Positions 6,911 through 14,759 of a DNA stretch of 64,000 bases are shown here, piece by piece. A program made the position numbers and the translations under genes. The notes below the pieces were generated by a model, which saw only the letters and a program-made list of their open reading frames with translations, was not told the origin of the DNA and did not search any database. Within the stretch, counting starts at the first letter, position 1, and each line of letters opens with the position of its first letter. The DNA comes from Planctomycetota bacterium (lineage in GTDB: Bacteria > Planctomycetota > UBA8742 > UBA2392). The stretch lies in assembly GCA_020638675.1 (NCBI GenBank), contig JACKID010000001.1, forward strand, positions 3,026,470 through 3,090,469. Direction: 5' to 3'.

Positions 6911-8974
6911 ATGCCCCTCGTAACGGTTTCCAACCTCTCGATGCATTACGGCGGCCCGGACCTGCTTCGGGGCGTCTCACTCGACATCGAGCCCGGAGCA
7001 AAGATCGGGCTTATCGGGCAGAACGGCACAGGCAAATCCACACTCCTCAAACTCATCATGCAGCAGACCGAGCCGACCAAGGGCGAGATCCATCGCCAGC
7101 GGGGGCTCAACATCGCCTACCAGGCCCAGGAGCTGACCTACGACCCCGGCGCCACCGTCTTCACCGAGATGCGCAAGCTGTTCAGCGAAGACTTCAAGCG
7201 CCAGGAAAAGTTGCACGCGCTCGAAGAACGCATGGCGCACGGGCAAGACGTGATGGCCGAGTACGAGCGCGTGCAGCAGGAGCACGAAACCGCCGGCGGC
7301 TACGAAGTCGAGCGCAGGATCGAGCAGGTGCTGACCGGGCTCGGGCTGCCGCGCTCATCCTGGACGCAGCCGATCGAAAGCTTCAGCGGTGGCGAGCGCA
7401 ACATCATCGGGCTCGCGCGCATCCTGCTGCAGGAGCCGGACCTGATGCTGCTCGATGAGCCCTCCAATCACCTCGACATGGACGGCATCGAGTGGTTCAT
7501 CCAGTTCATTCGCAACACGCGCGCGGCCGTGCTGATGGTCAGCCACAACCGCCACATGCTGGATGCGACGGCGACGGAAATCTGGGAGCTGCACGGGCGC
7601 AAGATCACGCGCTGGGCGGGCAACTACAGCGACTACCAGCGGCTCAAGGCCGAGGCGCTGGCGCTGCAAGAGCGGCAGTACAAGAGCCAGCAGCGGCTCA
7701 TTAAACGCATCGAGTTCCAGGCGCGCCGCCTGCTCGACATGGCGCGCGCCTACGACGACCCCGGCCAGGCCAAGCGCGCCAAGGCCATGCTGCAGCGCAT
7801 CGACCAGATGGACAAAGTCGAAGCGCCGGACAAGTCGGAGAACCGCTTTCACGCGAATCTGACCGGCGGCAAACGCCACGGGCACATAGCGCTGGAGATC
7901 AGTGACCTGACGGTCACAGTCGGGAGTCCGGAGTCTGGAGTCCGGAGTCAGAATCCTGTCGCCGAAGGCGACACTGCCGTGGACTCCGGACTCCAGACAC
8001 CAGACACCAAACGAACGCTGCTCGACAGAGCAGCGCTGCAGATCACCTTCGGCCAGCGCGTTGCCCTCGTCGGCCCGAACGGCTCCGGCAAGACGACGCT
8101 GTTCCGGGCGATTTTGAACCACGCCGACTGGGAGAACCCGGGCGTCGATGTGCAGGACGGCCCCTTCCACGTGCGCGGCACGCTTCGCACCGGCAAGAGC
8201 GCGGTGATCGGCGACTACTCTCAGATCCACCAGCACGCGCTGGATGAATCGCTGACGCTGATCCAGTGGTTCATGAACGTCAGCGGGCTCGAGTTCCAGC
8301 CCGCGACGCTGATGCTGCACCGCTTTCTTTTCAACCGCGACGACTTGAACCGCACCATCGCCACGCTCAGCGGCGGCGAGAAGTCGCGCCTGCAGCTCGC
8401 GCGGCTGGTGCACGAGAAGGTCAACTTCCTGATGCTGGATGAGCCGACGAACCACCTCGACATCCAGGCCTGCGAGCAGCTTGAAGAAATGCTGGAAGAG
8501 TTCGAGGGCACGCTGCTGATCATCAGCCACGACCGCTATTTCCTCGACCGGCTGGTGAACCGCGTGGTCGAGCTGGAGGATCGCAGGCTCGTCCAGTTCG
8601 ACGGCACCTTCGCCGAGTGGTGGCAGCAGAAACACGCCAGCGCCACGGCCGGCCCCAAGCGCACCCTGCAGCTGCACAGCCAGAAGTCAGCGGCCGAAAG
8701 AAGAAGCGAAGCCAAGCAGCAGCGCGAAGACCAGAAGGCCAAACAGCGCGAGCAGCACAAGCTCAAGACCGAGTTGAAGGCGCTGGAGGCCCGGATCGAA
8801 AAGCTCGAGGCCAAGCAGAAAGAGCTCGAAGAGCAACTGGCCAAAGCCTTCAGCCACGAAGGCGAAGCCTCCGCTGAAGAAGCCCAAAAACTCAACCAGG
8901 CCTTCGAGGCCGTAAGAAACCAGATCACCGAAGCCTACACCAAGTGGGAAGAACTAGCCGCAGCCGTGGAGTAG
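6911..8974 (+). CDS. ABC-F family ATPase
   Basis: The 687-residue soluble protein has two ABC domains and no membrane segment, as in ribosome-associated ABC-F factors. Domain 1 has GQNGTGKST (residues 37-45), FSGGERN and LMLLDEPSNHLD. Domain 2 has GPNGSGKTT, LSGGEKSRLQLARL and LMLDEPTNHLD. The Lys/Glu-rich C-terminus (about residues 590-687) should form a coiled coil. ABC-F proteins act on ribosomes in translation or antibiotic protection; which subgroup this is cannot be told by eye. An unusual in-frame palindromic insertion lies just before domain 2. The 3' end is repeated downstream beside a REP-like element. It is divergent from the selenoprotein gene. Confidence 0.93.
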   Translation: MPLVTVSNLSMHYGGPDLLRGVSLDIEPGAKIGLIGQNGTGKSTLLKLIMQQTEPTKGEIHRQRGLNIAYQAQELTYDPGATVFTEMRKLFSEDFKRQEKLHALEERMAHGQDVMAEYERVQQEHETAGGYEVERRIEQVLTGLGLPRSSWTQPIESFSGGERNIIGLARILLQEPDLMLLDEPSNHLDMDGIEWFIQFIRNTRAAVLMVSHNRHMLDATATEIWELHGRKITRWAGNYSDYQRLKAEALALQERQYKSQQRLIKRIEFQARRLLDMARAYDDPGQAKRAKAMLQRIDQMDKVEAPDKSENRFHANLTGGKRHGHIALEISDLTVTVGSPESGVRSQNPVAEGDTAVDSGLQTPDTKRTLLDRAALQITFGQRVALVGPNGSGKTTLFRAILNHADWENPGVDVQDGPFHVRGTLRTGKSAVIGDYSQIHQHALDESLTLIQWFMNVSGLEFQPATLMLHRFLFNRDDLNRTIATLSGGEKSRLQLARLVHEKVNFLMLDEPTNHLDIQACEQLEEMLEEFEGTLLIISHDRYFLDRLVNRVVELEDRRLVQFDGTFAEWWQQKHASATAGPKRTLQLHSQKSAAERRSEAKQQREDQKAKQREQHKLKTELKALEARIEKLEAKQKELEEQLAKAFSHEGEASAEEAQKLNQAFEAVRNQITEAYTKWEELAAAVE
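7933..7998 (+). repeat. Palindromic insertion inside the ABC-F gene
   Basis: A perfect 17-bp inverted repeat (GTCTGGAGTCCGGAGTC at 7933-7949 and its complement at 7982-7998) encloses a second 7-bp hairpin TGTCGCC-GAA-GGCGACA. It encodes a low-complexity stretch around residues 336-365 in the linker between domains and keeps the frame open. Confidence 0.85.
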
Positions 8975-8981
8975 GCAAAGA

Positions 8982-9106
8982 GTGGCATGCGCTTCCCGAC
9001 TACGCCGAGGCTACGTCGTGCAGGCCAGCGCATGAGTTGCAGCGGCTTCCAGCCGCTGCCGCGTGCAGGATGCACGCGAAACGCATTCGCTGGAAGCGAA
9101 TGCCAC
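8982..9106 (+). repeat. REP-like palindromic element (interrupted copy)
   Basis: The element is bounded by GTGGCAT and ATGCCAC. Inside are a palindrome with GGCTTCCAGCC at its core, a short CGTGCA-GGA-TGCACG hairpin and GCATTCGCTGGAAGCGAATGC. It matches the 95-bp element at 13353-13447 almost base for base, except that its first palindrome (CATGCGCTTCC/AGCGCATG) is split by 30 extra bases. It sits at the junction of the ABC-F gene and its duplicated tail. Confidence 0.85.
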
Positions 9107-9279
9107 AGTTGGAGGCCAAGCAGAAAGAGCTGGAAGCGCAGCTGGCCAAAGCCTTCAGACACGAAGGAGAAGCCTCCGCCGAGGAAGCCCTGAAGCGGAA
9201 CCAGGCCCTAGAGGCCGTAAGAGACCAGATCACCGAAGCCCACACCAAGTGCGAAGAGCTCGCAGCAGCCGTGAAGTAA
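9107..9279 (+). pseudogene. Duplicated 3' fragment of the ABC-F gene
   Basis: These bases repeat the end of the ABC-F gene (about 8806-8974). The encoded LEAKQKELEAQLAKAFRHEG corresponds to LEAKQKELEEQLAKAFSHEG, and both end at a stop after ELAAAV plus one residue. The fragment has diverged by several substitutions but keeps the frame and stop. An open frame from 8944 runs through the REP element into it, but it has no plausible start. It reads as a partial tandem duplication. Confidence 0.8.
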
Positions 9280-9303
9280 CCCCGTGCAACCCTCACACGT
9301 CTA

Positions 9304-9315
9304 TTGACGTGTCAA
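9304..9315 (+). promoter_or_regulatory. TTGAC-N2-GTCAA palindrome before DUF6745-like gene 1
   Basis: TTGACGTGTCAA lies exactly 12 nt before the ATG at 9328 and directly abuts the ribosome-binding region (TGAGG). The second paralogue has TTGACACGTCAA at exactly the same distance. It could be an operator or a site that controls translation initiation. Confidence 0.55.
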
Positions 9316-9327
9316 TGAGGATTTGCC

Positions 9328-10881
9328 ATGGGTCGTCGTCGTCAACAACTCACAGCACTGACAGAGCCTGAGCGCACCCGCCTGCGCAAGCTGGCGGACG
9401 CGTGCGCTTCGGATGCCGAGCTGCTGTCCGAACTGTTCCAGCTTATGCCGGACAGTCCTCACAAGTTTGCAGAGCTGCTGCACACCGAGTTCGGAGTGCC
9501 GGTAGTGGCTGCGCGCACATGGCTGATCGAAGACGGGCTGCGGTCCGGGCTACGAATGGAAGAGCTGGCCGACCGCTGTTGGCGCTGGATCCACAGCACG
9601 TTCCGCGGCGCGGAGCCTGCGCGTCGTGTTGCGACACTGACGGAACAGGACTCGGCGCTGGTGGATTCCCGCGCCCGTGAGATCGATCGCCTCGTCACGA
9701 CGCCGGTGGCCCGCGACCGCGCCACATTTGAGCGCGCGCTCGCAGAGGCGTACCGCCTTGCCGACCTGCCGCCACCCCGCGTTCTCTGGGTCGACGGGCC
9801 TGGCGCGGGCATCCTCATGGTGATGTTGTGCCTGTACCACGGCACTGAGCGCCAACGGCTCGCGGGCATTCTGTCCGAGCGCCGCTTCGCCCAACCGCCG
9901 GAGCATGATCTCGGTGCGGCCATGGACTCGCTTTGCGTCGCACTCCGCGACTTCATGCCCGTTGCCTACGAGGCGGACCTGCCGCGCTACCTGACGTTCG
10001 ACCTGCTCGGCGGCGACGCAAGCCAGCGCATCGTTCAGGAGTTGCTGGGCACGGCACTGTCACGTCTCGACCCGGTACGTTCCACCCGCGTGTCGCCCGG
10101 CGTAGTCGAAACGCTCAGGGGCGCGTTCCGGCAGCGTGCCGGGCTGCACAAGCGCCTGATTCGACAGGGACTGATTGAGGCCATGTGGCGCGCAGTCGGC
10201 GAGCCCGGCGAAGACAACCTGCTGCGTGACTTCCTGTCGCGCGAGCCGGGCGTGTGGTGGTACGAGATGCTGGGCGATGCCGCGGTCGCCCGCACGGCTG
10301 CGGACCTTGGCGCTGACCCGGTGTTTCCGCTGGCACGCCGCCACAAGGTTGCGTGGGCGCTGGCAAGCGGCGGGTTCTGGAGCTGGCTGGGCTACAAGGT
10401 GGCCATCTGCGCCGACGGCCCGACGGCGCTCAACTTTGAAGACGGGCTCCCCCACGCCGAGGATGCCCCGGCAATAGGCTACGGAGACGGTTTCAACGTC
10501 TACGCCGTCGAGGGCCACGTCGTACCGGATTACGTGATCACTCATCCGGAAACGATCACACACGCGGCGATCGAGGCAGAGCGCAGCGCCGAGGTCCGTC
10601 GAATCATGATCGACCGCTACGGACGTGGGCGGTATCTGGCCGAGACCGGTGCGACCGTGATCGACATGGACATGGTGGACGTCGTGGCCGGCGACGCCAG
10701 CTTCGGCGCAATGCCGCGCGCGCTGATGCGTGACCCGGGTGGGCGCACGTGGCTCGTCGGCACGGACGGAAGCACCCGGCGTGTGTACTACATGCGTGTC
10801 CAGGACCGCACGAAGACGTGCGCCGAGGCGCATGAGCAGCTCGCCGGTATGAACGAGTCCAACATCATCGCATCCAGCTGA
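9328..10881 (+). CDS. DUF6745-like protein, paralogue 1
   Basis: The 517-residue protein has no signal peptide or membrane segment. Its C-terminal third carries the conserved features I associate with DUF6745: NFEDGLPHAEDAPAIGYGDG, a VPDYVI segment, EVRRIMIDRYGRGRYL and SFGAMPRALM. The last 200 residues are strongly shared with the next gene, including the ending IIASS, while the N-terminal halves have diverged. The biochemical role is unknown. The gene has its own terminator and its own upstream palindrome, so the two paralogues look separately expressed but commonly regulated. Confidence 0.75.
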   Translation: MGRRRQQLTALTEPERTRLRKLADACASDAELLSELFQLMPDSPHKFAELLHTEFGVPVVAARTWLIEDGLRSGLRMEELADRCWRWIHSTFRGAEPARRVATLTEQDSALVDSRAREIDRLVTTPVARDRATFERALAEAYRLADLPPPRVLWVDGPGAGILMVMLCLYHGTERQRLAGILSERRFAQPPEHDLGAAMDSLCVALRDFMPVAYEADLPRYLTFDLLGGDASQRIVQELLGTALSRLDPVRSTRVSPGVVETLRGAFRQRAGLHKRLIRQGLIEAMWRAVGEPGEDNLLRDFLSREPGVWWYEMLGDAAVARTAADLGADPVFPLARRHKVAWALASGGFWSWLGYKVAICADGPTALNFEDGLPHAEDAPAIGYGDGFNVYAVEGHVVPDYVITHPETITHAAIEAERSAEVRRIMIDRYGRGRYLAETGATVIDMDMVDVVAGDASFGAMPRALMRDPGGRTWLVGTDGSTRRVYYMRVQDRTKTCAEAHEQLAGMNESNIIASS

Positions 10882-10904
10882 CCGGGGCGGGCATCCGCCC
10901 CGGT
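10881..10904 (+). terminator. Terminator after DUF6745-like gene 1
   Basis: A perfect 10-bp stem ACCGGGGCGG/CCGCCCCGGT with loop GCAT, followed by TTT. It begins at the last base of the stop codon. Confidence 0.8.
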
Positions 10905-10928
10905 TTCGCAACCTCCTCCCGTTTGACA

Positions 10929-10940
10929 TTGACACGTCAA
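10929..10940 (+). promoter_or_regulatory. TTGAC-N2-GTCAA palindrome before DUF6745-like gene 2
   Basis: TTGACACGTCAA abuts the Shine-Dalgarno AGGAGAGG and lies 12 nt before the ATG at 10953, the same geometry as for the first paralogue. Confidence 0.55.
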
Positions 10941-10952
10941 AGGAGAGGTGCC

Positions 10953-12500
10953 ATGCGAGTGGATACGAATATCGTCAAGATGCCGGACTGCCTGATGCCG
11001 CGGCTGCAGGAGGCTGCAGACAGCGGCATGAGCGACTCAGAGGTGCTCAGCATCCTGTGGTCGATGACTCCGCGTCCGCTTCGTACGCCCGACTGCTGGG
11101 CCGACATTCTCAACGAGCTGTTCGGTGTACCGCAGGATCTGGCGATCCGCGCATCGAGCGTCGATGCGCCGGTAATCCACTTCCGCGCCAACATGCACCG
11201 GATTGCGGAAGCACTCTGGCCCTGGCTGCACCGTGTACTGCGAGGTGCAGACAACGTCGCCACCGTGGCGGCAGTCGGTCTCGACACCCGCCGCCAGTTT
11301 GCAGCCATTCGTGAGGAGATGGACGGTCGCGCACGCGCTGTCGTGCCCCGCTCCCGCAAGCGCTTTGAGGCCGCCGTGCGGGAAGCCTATCGAATCGCCG
11401 GCTATGAGCCGCCGCCGATGCTCTGGTTTAACGGCATTGGTAGCGGGTCTCTGTTCCTGAACATGTGCTGCGGGGAGGGCGCAAATCGAAAGAACCTCAT
11501 TGCGCGCTTGCCGTGCACGGACGCCGAACCCAATACCCACGAGCACCTGCTGAAGCAGGCGTTCGATGGTTTGCGGTCTGTGCTTGCAGACATGGATGAA
11601 GGCGAATGTTTGCGTCGCATTTCGCGTCGGCGCATCGGACCATCCGTGCTTCACCGGATGAATGTGAAGCTGCTTCGCCCGGTGGAAGTACGTCGAGACC
11701 CCGTGCGATCGCGGCGGCTCTCGTCGGCCGTGCTGGAAGAGACGGCCGGCGCAGTTGCTCCTCGGCTGGAGATTGAGGGCAGTGTGCAAAGCGTCGTCAT
11801 TGGCGCGATGGGAGAGTCGCTGGACGAACTTGCAGGACGGCGCCCGGGCGGTACGGCGCTGTTCCATGGAATCTTTCTGGAACAGTGGGCTCGCCTTGCG
11901 GGCCTCGTGCGCTGCAATCGCGCGGCCGGCATGGATCCGGCACCGGCACTCGCATACTTGCAGGACATCGTTTGCGAACTGGTCGACCATGGCTACTGGT
12001 TCTTCCCCGGCGAGAAGCTGTGCATCGCATGTGACGGGCCGACTTCCGTGCACTTCGAGGACGGGTTGTTGCACAACCGGTCGGCGGCGGCCGTCGAATT
12101 TGCCGACGGCTTAGGGGCGTTCGCGCTGGGGGGCTTCTACGTTCCTTCATTCGTGGTGCGTGAGCCGGAAAGCATCACGGTCCGGCGCATACGGGGCGAA
12201 CGCAACGCCGAAGTCCGGCGCATCATGATCGACGTATACGGGCGTGGACGCTACCTGTCCGAGACAGGCGCCAAGGTTGTCGACATGGACATGGTGGACG
12301 TAGTGGCCGGCGACGCAAGCTTCGGCGCGATGCCACGCGCGCTGATGCGCGACCGCGACGGCGACACGTGGCTTGTCGGCACGGATGGCAGCACACGTCG
12401 TGTGTGCTACATGCGCGTGCCGCCCGCGGTGCGTTCGTGCTCGGAGGCCCATAAGCGCCTCGCAGGCATGGACGAATGCGAGATCATCGCATCGAGTTGA
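10953..12500 (+). CDS. DUF6745-like protein, paralogue 2
   Basis: The 515-residue protein is a paralogue of the preceding gene. It shares VHFEDGLLHNRSAAAVEFADG, a VPSFVVREPE segment, NAEVRRIMIDVYGRGRYLSE, VVAGDASFGAMPRALMRD and the ending IIASS. I chose ATG 10953, which follows the strong site AGGAGAGG; an open frame continues upstream through the palindrome. Similarity between paralogues is nearly complete over the last 120 residues, suggesting recent duplication, gene conversion or strong constraint on this region. Function unknown. Confidence 0.75.
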   Translation: MRVDTNIVKMPDCLMPRLQEAADSGMSDSEVLSILWSMTPRPLRTPDCWADILNELFGVPQDLAIRASSVDAPVIHFRANMHRIAEALWPWLHRVLRGADNVATVAAVGLDTRRQFAAIREEMDGRARAVVPRSRKRFEAAVREAYRIAGYEPPPMLWFNGIGSGSLFLNMCCGEGANRKNLIARLPCTDAEPNTHEHLLKQAFDGLRSVLADMDEGECLRRISRRRIGPSVLHRMNVKLLRPVEVRRDPVRSRRLSSAVLEETAGAVAPRLEIEGSVQSVVIGAMGESLDELAGRRPGGTALFHGIFLEQWARLAGLVRCNRAAGMDPAPALAYLQDIVCELVDHGYWFFPGEKLCIACDGPTSVHFEDGLLHNRSAAAVEFADGLGAFALGGFYVPSFVVREPESITVRRIRGERNAEVRRIMIDVYGRGRYLSETGAKVVDMDMVDVVAGDASFGAMPRALMRDRDGDTWLVGTDGSTRRVCYMRVPPAVRSCSEAHKRLAGMDECEIIASS

Positions 12501-12535
12501 AACTCGATGCCGTTCTGAAACGAAGGAGGTGAATC

Positions 12536-12946
12536 ATGGTGAAGATGAAGGCAGATCAGGTTCAGCAGAAGATTCAGCAGGCGGCAGACCAGGCCGTCCC
12601 CAAGTTGCGGCACATCGACGAAATCGAAGTCGGCCAGGCAATTCGCCAGGGCGACATCTACGTCACGCGCCTTGAACGCATGCCGCGCAAGCACGGCGGC
12701 GTCACGGTTGAGCGCCAGCTCGCGCCGGGCACGAGCCGCGGCTCACGCCACTGCGTTGAGGGTGACATCACGGTGTATCTGCCGGCGCAGAACTCGGGGC
12801 AACTCACGGGTCCGATCATCAGTGCGCACGACCGTTTCACGGTCACGCACCCGGAACACGCTCACTTCTCGCTCCCGGCCGGTTTCTACCGTGTGACCTA
12901 TCAGCGCGACTTCAACATCCGCGAAGTCTCGCGCGTCGCTGACTGA
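12536..12946 (+). CDS. Small partner of the DUF6745-like proteins
   Basis: The 136-residue protein follows paralogue 2 by 35 nt with a near-perfect Shine-Dalgarno (AAGGAGGTGA), so it should be highly translated. Visible features are a helical N-terminus, then QGDIYVTRLERMP, APGTSRGSRHCVEGD, VTHPEHAHFSLPAGFYRVTY and QRDF. This pattern (GDI at the start of a beta-rich domain, a conserved histidine, then HPEH and LPAGxYxVxYQRD) is, to my recollection, a recurrent small family seen next to DUF6745 proteins. I know no function. The likely unit is paralogue 2 plus this gene. Confidence 0.7.
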   Translation: MVKMKADQVQQKIQQAADQAVPKLRHIDEIEVGQAIRQGDIYVTRLERMPRKHGGVTVERQLAPGTSRGSRHCVEGDITVYLPAQNSGQLTGPIISAHDRFTVTHPEHAHFSLPAGFYRVTYQRDFNIREVSRVAD

Positions 12947-12951
12947 ACCAG

Positions 12952-12975
12952 ACGAAGCCCCGCAAGGGGCTTCGT
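12952..12975. terminator. Shared terminator between convergent genes
   Basis: A perfect 10-bp stem ACGAAGCCCC/GGGGCTTCGT with loop GCAA lies between the stop of the small gene at 12946 and the stop of the VOC gene at 12976. It can serve both strands. Confidence 0.75.
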
Positions 12976-13329
12976 TCACATCTCTCCCACCAGGCCGTGG
13001 GTGTTGCCTTCGGGGTCCCTAAAATAGGCGAGGGTGCCGCCCCAGGGCATTTTGGTTGGGGGTTGGGTGAACTGGACCTGTTTGGCTTCTAGCTCTTTCC
13101 AGCGGCCCTCGATGTAGGCCGTGGTGAAGCTGAGCGCGGTGAAGCGGTTGCCGTTTCCGTCGCCCTTGCCGTCGCCGCGTTCGAGAATCAGCGTACAGTC
13201 GCCGGTGTTGAAGCCGGCGTGGCCGTTGGCGTCGTCGTGCCACAGCGGCGGAAGCTCCAGCGTGTCGCGATAGAATTTCACCATCGCGTCGAAGTCCTTC
13301 ACGAAGATCCGTGCGTAACCGAGTTTCAT
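12976..13329 (-). CDS. VOC (glyoxalase/bleomycin-resistance) family protein
   Basis: The 117-residue protein is one vicinal-oxygen-chelate domain. It starts KLGYARIFVKDFDAMVKFYR and ends FRDPEGNTHGL, both typical of single-domain glyoxalase-like proteins that dimerise. I chose ATG 13329 because GGAGG precedes it; the longer open frame runs into the REP element. The substrate is unknown. It is divergent from the RAYT gene, with the REP element between them. Confidence 0.85.
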   Translation of the reverse strand: MKLGYARIFVKDFDAMVKFYRDTLELPPLWHDDANGHAGFNTGDCTLILERGDGKGDGNGNRFTALSFTTAYIEGRWKELEAKQVQFTQPPTKMPWGGTLAYFRDPEGNTHGLVGEM

Positions 13330-13352
13330 GTTCGCCTCCGGCAAGATCATAC

Positions 13353-13447
13353 GTGGCATGCGCTTCCAGCGCATGAGTTGCAGCGGCTTCCAGCCGCTGC
13401 CACGTGCAGGATGCACGCGAAACACATTCGCTGGAAGCGAGTGCCAC
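13353..13447 (+). repeat. REP-like palindromic element (complete copy)
   Basis: This 95-bp element begins GTGGCAT and ends GTGCCAC. It contains CATGCGC-TTCCA-GCGCATG, GCAGCGGC-TTCCA-GCCGCTGC, the short CGTGCA-GGA-TGCACG hairpin and an imperfect ATTCGC-TGGAA-GCGAGT. Each main hairpin has a different stem but the same 5-nt loop TTCCA/TGGAA. It lies immediately upstream of the RAYT gene. Confidence 0.88.
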
Positions 13448-13470
13448 TTCACAAGGCTAGACTGGCGCGC

Positions 13471-14070
13471 GTGCGGAACCACAGTGAGATCAAGGTACGG
13501 CGGGGCGCGAACCTACCGCATTGGACGCGTGACGGGGCAACGTACGCCGTCACGTTCCGTCTGGCCGACTCGTTGCCGGAGGCCGCCATTGAAGAGCTAA
13601 AACGGCATGCCCGCGAGATCGAACGCAAGCGCGAGATCGGTGCATCCCCGCTCACGCTCGCGGAGATTACGCGCCTGTCCAAAGCCGGTTCTGAGGCGTT
13701 TCAAAAGCTGCTGGATCAGGGGCATGGCGAGTGCTGGCTACAACGCGACGACGTCGCAGGGATTGTCGCCGATGCGTTGCAGCACTTCGACGGGCAGCGC
13801 TACCGGCTGCACGCGTGGTGCGTGATGCCCAACCATGTGCATGCCGTCGTGGAGCCGCTCGGCGATCATTCGCTGGCGGAGACCCTGCATAGTTGGAAGT
13901 CGTTCACGGCCAATCAGGCAAACAAGGCGCTCGGGCATACGGGCGGGTTCTGGCAGCGCGAGTCGTACGACCACTTGATTCGGGATGAGGCTGACTACAA
14001 CTACCAGGTTGGATACGTGCGCGAGAACCCTCGTGCTGCAGGCCTTGTGGACTGGCGTTGGGTTGGCTGA
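13471..14070 (+). CDS. REP-associated tyrosine transposase (RAYT)
   Basis: The product of about 199 residues is a Y1-family (IS200-like) transposase of the REP-associated type. The metal-binding HUH motif is visible as MPNHVHAVVEP, and HSWKSFTANQANK followed by FWQRESYDHLIRDEADY supplies the typical C-terminal region with the candidate catalytic tyrosine. PHWTRDGATYAVTFRL is the usual N-terminal strand. I chose GTG 13471, though it lacks a clear ribosome site; the frame upstream runs into the REP element. REP palindromes flank it on both sides, as expected for an enzyme that recognises them as hairpins. Confidence 0.88.
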   Translation: MRNHSEIKVRRGANLPHWTRDGATYAVTFRLADSLPEAAIEELKRHAREIERKREIGASPLTLAEITRLSKAGSEAFQKLLDQGHGECWLQRDDVAGIVADALQHFDGQRYRLHAWCVMPNHVHAVVEPLGDHSLAETLHSWKSFTANQANKALGHTGGFWQRESYDHLIRDEADYNYQVGYVRENPRAAGLVDWRWVG

Positions 14071-14073
14071 TCG

Positions 14074-14121
14074 CCACACGCTGGAAGCGTGTGGAACGCA
14101 TTCGCTGGAAGCGAATGCCAC
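14074..14121 (+). repeat. REP-like palindrome pair downstream of RAYT
   Basis: Two adjacent palindromes, CCACACGC-TGGAA-GCGTGTGG (14074-14094) and GCATTCGC-TGGAA-GCGAATGC followed by CAC, lie 3 nt after the RAYT stop. The loop TGGAA is the same as in the other copies, while the first stem is different. Confidence 0.85.
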
Positions 14122-14186
14122 GGTCGTCAAATCTGTGTCGCATGCCTTGCTAGGCTCTTTGGGTTCTTTCAACCAAGGAGATCGAC

Positions 14187-14759
14187 ATGAGTCGAAACAA
14201 GAAGAAGTGGCGGAAGCCCGCCAACCCTGACTACAAGCCGGAGCCGCACTGCGGCGATGTGGCTGTTGCAGACTCGCCAGAGGCGACAACCACGACCACC
14301 TCCCCCTCCGCCAAGGCTTCGGAGAACGGGCCCCCCGCGCGTGAAGTGGTGGACGGCGTGGCCAAGCCGCTGCCGGACCTGAATATCAGCGAGGATGACG
14401 CGCGCGGCTACCTCAACGAGGTCGCGCGTTTCCTGGGTGCGGTCGTCAAGATCACCAATCACGTGATCGATGCGCTCCCCGCCGAAGAAGTGCGCGAAGC
14501 CGTCGCGCCGCGTGAGCCGGAAGAGCAGCCGAAGCACAAACGCGCGAAGGCTCAGCCGTTGCTGGCCCTGATGCGCTACGGCATCGCGGCCTCGCGCCTG
14601 ATGCACACGCTGCTGCAGCGCCTGCACCCGCAACTGTTTTCGCGCGGGCCCGATCACCCGCAGGACATCACCCACACGGCCGCCGCGTGCGCGCAACTCC
14701 TACGCTCGCGATTGCCGGGGTTGTTGAACGCGAACAAGAACGTCGGCGCCACCACCTAG
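14187..14759 (+). CDS. Hypothetical protein, paralogue of the gene at 54792-55184
   Basis: The 190-residue protein has a basic, low-complexity N-terminus (about residues 1-60) followed by a helical domain. Two blocks align with the gene at 54792-55184: DDARGYLNEVARFLGAVVKI with DDEAKAALQEAAEIVQDVLG, and LLALMRYGIAASRLMHTLLQ with LYALWRLALKAASQLERLLS. Both genes lie about 60 bp from a REP palindrome. The start is supported by AAGGAG. The ending overlaps the convergent gene by 4 nt. I do not recognise a function. Confidence 0.7.
   Translation: MSRNKKKWRKPANPDYKPEPHCGDVAVADSPEATTTTTSPSAKASENGPPAREVVDGVAKPLPDLNISEDDARGYLNEVARFLGAVVKITNHVIDALPAEEVREAVAPREPEEQPKHKRAKAQPLLALMRYGIAASRLMHTLLQRLHPQLFSRGPDHPQDITHTAAACAQLLRSRLPGLLNANKNVGATT

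Noticed and set aside
8944..9279. Separate small gene running through the REP element
   Set aside because: The frame's second half is a copy of the ABC-F tail, the first half is REP sequence, and no ribosome site is visible.
10929..10934. TTGACA in the palindrome as a -35 box
   Set aside because: The ribosome site and ATG follow at once, leaving no room for a -10 box and leader.
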